64,000 nt of DNA, taken from contig NZ_SJSC01000007.1 of the NCBI RefSeq assembly GCF_004352855.1, positions 141,425 to 205,424 of the forward strand, in the 5' to 3' direction. Shown here piece by piece: positions 58,287 through 64,000 of the stretch; the stretch's first letter is position 1; each line of letters starts with the position of its first letter. The stretch is from Marinomonas sp. KMM3893. Its GTDB lineage: Bacteria > Pseudomonadota > Gammaproteobacteria > Pseudomonadales > Marinomonadaceae. Under the pieces are notes generated by a model that worked only from the letters and a program-made list of their open reading frames with translations, ran no database searches and was not told where the DNA came from. The position numbers were made by a program, and so were the translations under genes.

Positions 58287-59351
58287 ATGTCAACTTTATG
58301 GGTATTAGGTGCTGGACAACTTGGCGCCATGCTAAAACAAGCAGGCACTCCGCTCGGTCTTGATGTTCGCCCTGTCGACATTGAAGCAACCGACGAGTTA
58401 CCACTGCAAGCCGACGACATAGTCACTGCGGAACGCGAAGAGTGGCCAGAGACTGTTGCCACAAAGCAGCTGGCCACACACAAGAACTTTGTTAACTTGG
58501 CAACCTTCCCTCAACTGGCCGATCGCTTGACGCAAAAACAATGGCTAGACCGCCTTGAGCTTGCGACTGCGCCTTGGTTTCCAGTAGAGCAAGACTCGAC
58601 TGCCGACTACGCGTATCAGACCTTAGGCGAGCGCGTACTCATGAAACGCCGTCGTGGCGGTTACGATGGCAAAGGACAATACTGGCTTAAGCAAGCCGAA
58701 CAATCGGAAATCCCTGATGACTGGAAAGGCCACGCGATCGCAGAGCAAGCCATAAACTTTGATGAAGAAGTTTCCTTGGTCGGTGTGCGTGGCAAAGACG
58801 GTCAAAAGTACTTTTATCCACTGACTCTAAACTTGCACATCAATGGCATTTTATACGCCTCTATTTCACCGTTGAAACGCCTTGATCAGTACCAGAGTAC
58901 CGCTGAAGCTATGCTAGGCAAATTAATGGACGCTTTAGATTATGTTGGCGTTATGGCGATGGAATGTTTCCGTGTCGGAGATGAGCTACTTATTAATGAA
59001 CTTGCTCCACGCGTTCATAACAGTGGCCACTGGACCCAAGCTGGCAGCAATGTTTGTCAGTTTGAAAACCACGTTCGCGCAGTAACAGGCTTGCCTCTTG
59101 TTGAAGCAGAAATCAAAAACCAAAGCATGATGGTAAACCTTATTGGTGTCGACCTTGATTACCAGTGGTTAAACATCAAGAGCCTAGAACTGTATTGGTA
59201 TCAAAAAGACGTTAGACCCGGTCGTAAAGTAGGGCATCTAAACTTCTGTACAGGTAATCTAGAGGTGCTCAATACAGCCCTTAATAGCCTTACAATGCCA
59301 GCGCCCTACCCTGAAGCTATCGCATGGCTGAAAGCAAATTTACCGTCCTAA
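58287..59351 (+). CDS. purK: N5-carboxyaminoimidazole ribonucleotide synthetase PurK
   Basis: ATP-grasp enzyme making N5-CAIR from AIR, bicarbonate and ATP, feeding PurE. 354 aa, starting immediately after the purE stop with GAGG upstream. N-terminal LWVLGAGQLGAMLKQAG, LMKRRRGGYDGKGQ, and NELAPRVHNSGHWTQ are PurK signatures. Confidence 0.96.
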   Translation: MSTLWVLGAGQLGAMLKQAGTPLGLDVRPVDIEATDELPLQADDIVTAEREEWPETVATKQLATHKNFVNLATFPQLADRLTQKQWLDRLELATAPWFPVEQDSTADYAYQTLGERVLMKRRRGGYDGKGQYWLKQAEQSEIPDDWKGHAIAEQAINFDEEVSLVGVRGKDGQKYFYPLTLNLHINGILYASISPLKRLDQYQSTAEAMLGKLMDALDYVGVMAMECFRVGDELLINELAPRVHNSGHWTQAGSNVCQFENHVRAVTGLPLVEAEIKNQSMMVNLIGVDLDYQWLNIKSLELYWYQKDVRPGRKVGHLNFCTGNLEVLNTALNSLTMPAPYPEAIAWLKANLPS

Positions 59352-59376
59352 TCGCTAAGGGTCATTCCTTGCGATA

Positions 59377-59426
59377 AAAAAAACCGCATCAAGCGACTTA
59401 CGACGTCAGCGGATGCGGTTTTTTAT
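59377..59426. terminator. Bidirectional terminator after purK
   Basis: AAAAAAACCGCATC and GATGCGGTTTTTT arms around a 21-base loop, serving purK and the convergent MFS gene. Confidence 0.88.
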
Positions 59427-59463
59427 TGTCTCGGTGTTAACGGACTCGATTGTTAGGGATTGC

Positions 59464-60777
59464 TTAGGCTTCTGGTAAGCGCATCGCCATCAACACCCCA
59501 ACGATCGCCATAACAGAAAAAACCAGCACCAAACCTTCTATTGATATCACCTGGGTTAGCGTGCCAATCAAGCTCATCAACAGCAACATAACGCCAATCA
59601 CAGTATTACTCACCGCCACATAACTGGTGCGTTTATTACCATCCGCTAAATCCACTAGATAGGTTTTTCGACCCACTCGAACGCCCTGATGGGCAATGGT
59701 AAGCAGAAAATACAAAACTGGTAACAGCAAAATATTATTAAACAAAGCGGGCTGAAGGTAGGAAATAGCAAACAATACAAAACCAACAACCGAGCTTAAA
59801 GCACAAGCAACCATCATGACTTTCTTGCTAGAGCGGTCCGAGAAGCGCCCCCAAAAAGGCGCAGACACAAGAGAGGCAAGGCCGCTAGCAAACAAAAACA
59901 TGGCCAGTACCCATACGTCGCCACCCAGTTTTTGCTGAGCCAACACCACGTAATAAGGGGCGCTCAGAGCCGTACAAAGAAACAAGGACCGGGTGAAAAC
60001 AAATAAACGAAACGCTCTATCTGTTTTCAATAAGCTAAGCTGCTTCAAGGCTTCCAATAAGCCATTGCGACCACCATCAACCTCGCCTGGAAATTCCACC
60101 ACCTGAGAGTAAACCGCCGCGCCAATCAGCCAAACCATGGCCGCTGCCACCAAACAAGAGCCATAAATAACAGGACTCGCCTCAAATTCCGTAAAAGCAC
60201 TAAGCATCATTACAATCGCTATGCCCACGGTAACCAAGCCCGCAACGCTTGCAGACCAACCCGTCACCTGACCACGCTGGCTTTTAGGCACTGTTTTGCC
60301 CAATACATCTTTTGACGCGACTGAACTCAGCCCTCTCGCTAAGCTAAAAACAACCAGACAGAGCATAATTAGCCAGCCCGCTAGCGCGCCATTAAACGCC
60401 ACAGCAATAAGACCAATCGCCACAATACTCAGCGACTGAATCACACTGCCAACAATCCAGACCCATTTTCGAATAGGCAACTTACGAATAACACTCGCGA
60501 TCGCGAGTTGTGGTAATAAAGACCCTGATTCACGAATCGGCACCAACCACCCTAGTAAATAGGCTGGCGCCCCGACACTTTGTAAAATCCATGGCAAGGT
60601 CACTTTAGGGTTAATAATAGCGTCCCCTAAGTTGGTAAAAAATTGCGCAATGATCAGCTTTATAAAATTACCTGGGACCTGTTTGCACGCGGAGTCTTCT
60701 ATCTTCTCACACGCCCTCGCATCTTCTTCATTGGCAATTTTTTCATACACAGACCCAAGAAGACCTTTATCCGACAT
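59464..60777 (-). CDS. MFS transporter
   Basis: Inner-membrane transporter of unknown substrate. 437 aa, 12 hydrophobic segments starting at about residue 36 after a charged N-terminus. LARGLSSVASKDVLGKTVPKSQRGQVTG and SAPFWGRFSDRSSKKVMM are MFS loop 2/8-3-type motifs. GGAG precedes the ATG. Stands alone. Confidence 0.85.
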   Translation of the reverse strand: MSDKGLLGSVYEKIANEEDARACEKIEDSACKQVPGNFIKLIIAQFFTNLGDAIINPKVTLPWILQSVGAPAYLLGWLVPIRESGSLLPQLAIASVIRKLPIRKWVWIVGSVIQSLSIVAIGLIAVAFNGALAGWLIMLCLVVFSLARGLSSVASKDVLGKTVPKSQRGQVTGWSASVAGLVTVGIAIVMMLSAFTEFEASPVIYGSCLVAAAMVWLIGAAVYSQVVEFPGEVDGGRNGLLEALKQLSLLKTDRAFRLFVFTRSLFLCTALSAPYYVVLAQQKLGGDVWVLAMFLFASGLASLVSAPFWGRFSDRSSKKVMMVACALSSVVGFVLFAISYLQPALFNNILLLPVLYFLLTIAHQGVRVGRKTYLVDLADGNKRTSYVAVSNTVIGVMLLLMSLIGTLTQVISIEGLVLVFSVMAIVGVLMAMRLPEA

Positions 60778-61084
60778 ACATACTCCACAGAAAGTAATTC
60801 GCTCAATTCATTTGAAAACCAGATAATGAAATTTTACCACCTCTGATGAAATATTGCGTAGCAGTCCATCACAGGAGCGATAGAAAAAACAACCTGTGAT
60901 CAGGCAGTGATATTGATATGGGAATAAGTGCTCAGGAAATAGTTGGAATGAGTGTTTGGCGTCGTCAGGCCAGAAACAAAAAAACCTGCTGTGCAGTAAC
61001 GTCTTTTTTATGACGACTTTAGTGTCTCTCGCCATCGTAATGGGCTTCATTAGACCTAGCGTTGCAAATACAGATTGGCGAATG
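60778..61084. other. Intergenic region MFS / GNAT
   Basis: About 300 bp. Short reading frames occur on both strands (80 aa at 60808-61050 on the minus strand; a 31-codon frame from 60919 on the plus strand), but none has a ribosome site plus recognisable protein character. I see no convincing feature. Confidence 0.4.
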
Positions 61085-61549
61085 CTAGCAAACTTTTTCC
61101 ATAATAAAGTTTCTCAGGTTTTGTCCTCGAACCTTCACTTCTTGCTCTTTAATAACCGTAAAGCCAAAGTACTCAAAAAATGGCCGAGCAGTAATACTGA
61201 CCTCAGATCGAAACTTGTGAATGCCTCGCGATTCCCCAACGCTAAACACCTGCTCCATAAGGCAACGAGCAACACCTTTACCTTGGTAATCATGATGACA
61301 AAAGAAATGATCGATTAAACCGTTTTTTTGAAGGTCGGCGTAACCAACCATTACACCTCCTATTTCGGCAATAAAAGGAGAAATAGAATCCATCTTTTGC
61401 TGCCATACCTCAGAGTCAAAATTATCCGGCGCCCATGCTTCTACTTGAGCTCGAGAATAGTCACGCGCATTTACACGACGAACTGTATGATAAAAAAGTT
61501 CATACAAGGTCTGCGCGTCTGATTGCTCATACTCTCTAATTTGGATCAT
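61085..61549 (-). CDS. GNAT family N-acetyltransferase
   Basis: Acetyl-CoA-dependent acetyltransferase of unknown substrate. 154 aa. IREYEQSDAQTLYELFYHTV opens motif C, HHDYQGKGVARCLMEQVF is the acetyl-CoA loop (motif A), and ARPFFEYFGFTVIKEQEV ends the fold. YafP-like by shape. No ribosome site is evident. Confidence 0.87.
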   Translation of the reverse strand: MIQIREYEQSDAQTLYELFYHTVRRVNARDYSRAQVEAWAPDNFDSEVWQQKMDSISPFIAEIGGVMVGYADLQKNGLIDHFFCHHDYQGKGVARCLMEQVFSVGESRGIHKFRSEVSITARPFFEYFGFTVIKEQEVKVRGQNLRNFIMEKVC

Positions 61550-61730
61550 GCTATTTTTACCGCTATGCTGATTTAGCTAAGCTCCCATCAAGCACCACAG
61601 GGTGAACTTAGCACATGCTGGGATTGCGTATTGTTATACACCTAATCACCCAAAATTCAGGCTATCTTCCCTAACCCATCACAAGAGGATAAGCACGCTC
61701 ATGTTTTGACATGCCTGTCCTATAGAATTA
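61550..61730. other. Intergenic region GNAT / DUF1840
   Basis: No gene seen. ATGCCTGTCC at 61711-61720 matches the end motif of the transposase-linked repeats in 9 of 10 bases. Confidence 0.35.
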
Positions 61731-62030
61731 TTAGTCTGGACGCCACATTACATAACCATCAGCATCGCAGGCTCGACGTAGCATCGCTATTAGTGGCGCA
61801 GCACGGACTGATAGCGCTACCTCTTCCGATTCATCTGGGTTAGCACCAGCGGCTTTCTCCTTCTCATGTGTAATAGCCAAAGCCAAATGATCCAAAGCAG
61901 AGGTCAAGGCTTCGCCACTGACTGCCCCTTCTGTACTGCCACTCTGACCCATCATGGTAAGCAATTGATTGGCGACACTATCAAACATAACAAAACTCGC
62001 CGACTCTTCACTGTAAAACTTGATCAACAT
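61731..62030 (-). CDS. DUF1840 protein
   Basis: 99-aa protein of unknown function. MLIKFYSEESASFVMFDSVANQLL and LSVRAAPLIAMLRRA match the DUF1840 family, with a variable acidic middle. AAGGAG lies upstream of the ATG. Flanked by short inverted motifs that also border the transposase. Confidence 0.78.
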   Translation of the reverse strand: MLIKFYSEESASFVMFDSVANQLLTMMGQSGSTEGAVSGEALTSALDHLALAITHEKEKAAGANPDESEEVALSVRAAPLIAMLRRACDADGYVMWRPD

Positions 62031-62053
62031 ATAAGCGACCTCCTTAAGGAAAA

Positions 62054-62513
62054 ATCAAGACAGGCACACCATAAAGTCAATAAAATCAATCTATTGAGTG
62101 CCCTAGCGAAACATATGCATTGTTCGCATATTAAAATATACAGGATAAAGACAAGTAAGCGAGACTAAATACTAATCAGGCGAGTAGCTGAGCACTTTTT
62201 CGATTGCGTCTGCGATGGTGCGATTCGCAGTACTGGTCATGGACGATCCCTACCCGAAAACGCTTCCACTTCGGCTTCGAATAATCAAGACAGGCACGCC
62301 ATAAAGCCTATAAAATCAAGCTATTGAGAGTCCTAACGGAACATAATCATTGCTCGTATATTAAAAAATACCGAATAAAAACAAGTAATCGAAACTAAAT
62401 AATAATCAGGCGAGTCGCTGAGCGCTTTTTCGATTGCGCCTGCGATGGTGCGATTCGCAGTACTGGTCAATGAACGATGCCTGCCCGACGACTTTTCCTG
62501 TTCTGGCTTCGAA
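62054..62513. repeat. Tandem direct duplication, two 230-bp units
   Basis: Unit A (62054-62283) and unit B (62284-62513) are similar by eye along their length, beginning ATCAAGACAGGCAC and ending TGGCTTCGAA or CGGCTTCGAA. Unit B includes the 3' end of the intact transposase gene; unit A includes a decayed copy of the same 3' end. Identity is estimated at about 85%. Confidence 0.75.
62176..62283 (-). pseudogene. Decayed transposase C-terminal fragment in unit A
   Basis: Repeats the last about 35 codons of the downstream-copy transposase (reading HHRRRNRKSAQ... to QLLA and TGA) with substitutions and a one-base loss near 62240 that shifts the frame. No start; remnant of a partial tandem duplication. 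Confidence 0.6.
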
Positions 62514-63484
62514 CTCGGTTGCAATACACATCCAATTGTCAGATGAAATATTCAATCGCTGTAGGATGGGAAGCAAGGATGCATCAATCGAGCCTTTTTT
62601 GCCTTCTTTCACTATGCGTCCTGTCATATCGACTAGCTCTAAATAATCTGCGAGTTTAAAAGGCAAACCGTTGGGCATGCCTTTTCGTGGATGACCGACA
62701 AAAGGGTGCAGCGTCTTGGGCTGGCTGTTTTCTTTCACGGCAAGCACGCGCTTCTTGATGCTGGTGAAATCGGAGCTTTCTGGAGTGTCACTAATACCCG
62801 ACCTGACTGGATTTAAATCCACATAGGCCATGCAAGCGATCAGCGCCGCTTCGTCCAATAAAGCCTGGGATTTAAAGCGCCCTTCCCAGAAATGGCCTGT
62901 GCATTCGTCTTCTAGATTGGCTCGCCGTGCAATCGGCTCGTTAAGTTCTTTCATAAACCAGCTAATGTCTATTAAGCGTGCTCGGTAGGTTTCTGCCGCC
63001 GCTTCTGCGAGCGTAATAACATACGCTGGTAGAGTACCACCCTGCAGGTATCGCTGAGTAAAGGTCGTGCCTTTATGAAGCTTATGCCAACGCTCTAACA
63101 CCTCCACGACAGACCAGTTTTTCACAGTCTCTGAATCGATATGCAGCACAACATGAAGATGGTTACTCATCACCGCATAGGCACACACATCGATCGAAAA
63201 GACACTGGCGAGGAACAGCAAACGATGCTCCACCCAGCTTCGTCGATGTTCGTAGCTCGCACCTGTAAATGGATCTTCACCGCACAAAAAAGCACGACGC
63301 ACACATCGGGCCACGCAGTGGTAATAAGGGGTATCGTCTAAGCATACCTGCTGACTTCTGGGCATTGGCATAATCTCGTTCCTCTTCCTTGAGAAAACAA
63401 AAATTAAGTATAGAAGAAGTCTGAAAAATAAACCGAAAAGAGCGGTAAGCACCGTGGTTACTGGCTTTTTCGTATGCCTGTCTT
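62287..63484. mobile_element. Putative RAYT/IS200-like element
   Basis: AAGACAGGCA at 62287-62296 and its inverse TGCCTGTCTT at 63475-63484 border the transposase gene, suggesting a 1.2-kb unit. Further copies sit at 62057 (direct) and at 61712 and 63699 (inverted, one mismatch each). Element borders are inferred. Confidence 0.5.
62406..63371 (-). CDS. REP-associated tyrosine transposase (Y1/IS200-like)
   Basis: Single-strand transposase of the HUH superfamily. About 321 aa from ATG 63371 (MPMPRSQQVCLDDTPYYHCVARC) with AGAGGA upstream; the frame is open to 63452. The HUH motif is SNHLHVVLH, with the family segment YVDLNPVRSG later carrying the likely catalytic Tyr. The C-terminus is very basic (SHHRRRNRKSAQ). 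Such enzymes move or maintain short palindromic repeats; here repeats flank the gene on both sides. Confidence 0.85.
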   Translation of the reverse strand: MPMPRSQQVCLDDTPYYHCVARCVRRAFLCGEDPFTGASYEHRRSWVEHRLLFLASVFSIDVCAYAVMSNHLHVVLHIDSETVKNWSVVEVLERWHKLHKGTTFTQRYLQGGTLPAYVITLAEAAAETYRARLIDISWFMKELNEPIARRANLEDECTGHFWEGRFKSQALLDEAALIACMAYVDLNPVRSGISDTPESSDFTSIKKRVLAVKENSQPKTLHPFVGHPRKGMPNGLPFKLADYLELVDMTGRIVKEGKKGSIDASLLPILQRLNISSDNWMCIATEFEARTGKVVGQASFIDQYCESHHRRRNRKSAQRLA

Positions 63485-63501
63485 AAAAAATATTAGAGCT
63501 G

Positions 63502-63634
63502 AAAGGGGTCAGATCCCTTTAAACAGAAGAGCAAGAAACGGCCGCTCTACTGAAGTACGACTAGGGTCAGAGCCCTTAAACAGCAAGTGATGTGGTTAGT
63601 TGGACGCTGTGCGACTTTTTAAGGGGTCTGACCC
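63502..63634. repeat. Three GGGTCAGA palindromic repeats
   Basis: Copies at 63502-63520 (AAAGGGGTCAGATCCCTTT), 63563-63577 (AGGGTCAGAGCCCTT) and, reversed, 63616-63634 (core GGGGTCTGACCC). The first two also share AAACAG and CAAG after the palindrome. Spacing is about 60 bp. Confidence 0.6.
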
Positions 63635-63639
63635 TGCAC

Positions 63640-63845
63640 ATCTGGCGTGATTAATCTCGATAAAAACATAAAGCACTGTATTCATTAACTTTTATATATG
63701 CCTATCTTGATTAGAGCAGTGTGAGAGGTTCTTGTTTTACCGTATCTTTAGAGAGCCGCTGACGCGTCGAGGAACGGCTCTTTAGAAAGTGATGGCGCAA
63801 GCAAATGGAAGAACAAGAAATTCTGTTTAAACTACAACGCTAGAA
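63640..63845. other. Spacer between repeats and rRNA terminator
   Basis: About 200 bp without a gene. AGAGCCG (63752-63758) and CGGCTCT (63775-63781) form a 7-bp hairpin. TGCCTATCTTGAT at 63699 resembles the transposase-linked end motif. Confidence 0.4.
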
Positions 63846-63846
63846 C

Positions 63847-63881
63847 GAAAAAACCCCACCCTGCGTAGCAGGATGGGGCTT
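63847..63881 (-). terminator. Terminator of the rRNA operon
   Basis: On the minus strand GCCCCATCCTGC, loop TAC, GCAGGGTGGGG, then a T-run. It lies 12 bases after the 5S rRNA end. Confidence 0.92.
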
Positions 63882-63893
63882 CTCTTAATTATA

Positions 63894-64000
63894 AGCTTGA
63901 CGACGACCTACTCTCACATGGGATCCCCCACACTACCATCGGCGATGACGCTTTTCACTTCTGAGTTCGGGATGGGATCAGGTGGTTCAACGTCTCTATG
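63894..64000 (-). rRNA. rrf: 5S ribosomal RNA, 3' part (cut by window edge)
   Basis: On the minus strand the sequence holds the 5S core CCCGAACTCAGAAGTGAAA, CGCCGATGGTAGTGTGGGG and GAGAGTAGG, ending GTCGTCAAGC, whose complement should open the missing 5' end. About 107 of roughly 115-120 bases are present. The 23S and 16S genes should lie beyond 64000. Confidence 0.95.

Noticed and set aside
60808..61050. 80-aa minus-strand frame
   Set aside because: Cys/His/Phe-rich random-looking composition, no ribosome site, no family features.
60956..61318. 120-aa plus-strand frame with a signal-peptide-like start
   Set aside because: Its second half is antisense to the GNAT gene and the first half has no ribosome site.

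Overview
The window looks like chromosomal DNA of a marine gammaproteobacterium of the Oceanospirillales, most like Marinomonas. This is inferred from gene content and order: an rpoE-mucABCD locus divergent from nadB, a Pseudomonas-type ArgR/Aot arginine system with the 180-kDa NAD-glutamate dehydrogenase, an Entner-Doudoroff edd/gap divergon with HexR, and a Pseudomonas-type mannitol/arabitol operon. Base composition is moderate and even. Most of the window is core chromosome. The only clearly mobile part is the last 2 kb before a ribosomal RNA operon.

Layout. 1-2 kb: kdsD (cut by the window edge) and the zinc-binding protein znuA with a Zur-type box. 2-6.9 kb: astE, a Nudix hydrolase, a DUF2927 protein, hemE, an unknown small protein and a PII protein. 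7-17.6 kb: an arginine/nitrogen block with a four-gene basic amino acid ABC importer, its ArgR-like AraC regulator, NAD-glutamate dehydrogenase and the ornithine-type aminotransferase astC. 17.9-26.4 kb: an SbmA-like transporter, a small YjfB-like protein, glnE with a CYTH triphosphatase, then argE-argA. 26.5-33.1 kb: the sigma-E envelope stress operon (rpoE, rseA, rseB, rseC, mucD), nadB, ygfX and sdhE. 33.4-41.8 kb: the polyol module mtlEFGKD, mtlR and xylulokinase. 42.2-46.6 kb: an MHYT hybrid histidine kinase overlapping an HD-GYP response regulator. 46.7-49.3 kb: ygfZ, ung and an APH-like kinase. 49.3-59.4 kb: hexR, putP, edd, gap, pyk, mgsA and purEK. 59.4-62 kb: an MFS transporter, a GNAT enzyme and a DUF1840 protein. 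62-63.9 kb: a RAYT/IS200-like transposase with a 230-bp tandem duplication and scattered short repeats, then the terminator and 3' part of a 5S rRNA on the minus strand.

How the genes work together. Nitrogen flow dominates: arginine import (ABC importer), arginine catabolism (astC, astE), glutamate deamination (gdhB), proline import (putP), nitrogen sensing (PII, GlnE) and arginine synthesis (argE, argA). Carbon flow runs from mannitol/arabitol through MtlD and xylulokinase, and through Edd, Gap and Pyk under HexR, with MgsA as a methylglyoxal bypass.

The least explained signals are non-coding. They are: a putP promoter with a possible three-helix RNA leader starting at the predicted transcription start; a perfect 16-bp hairpin inside the start of mtlD; an array of six GATCA motifs, mostly spaced by helical turns, next to the yjfB-like gene; three HexR-type boxes between edd and gap plus a six-codon upstream ORF before gap; and RAYT-linked repeats. 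No CRISPR array, tRNA or known defence system was seen.
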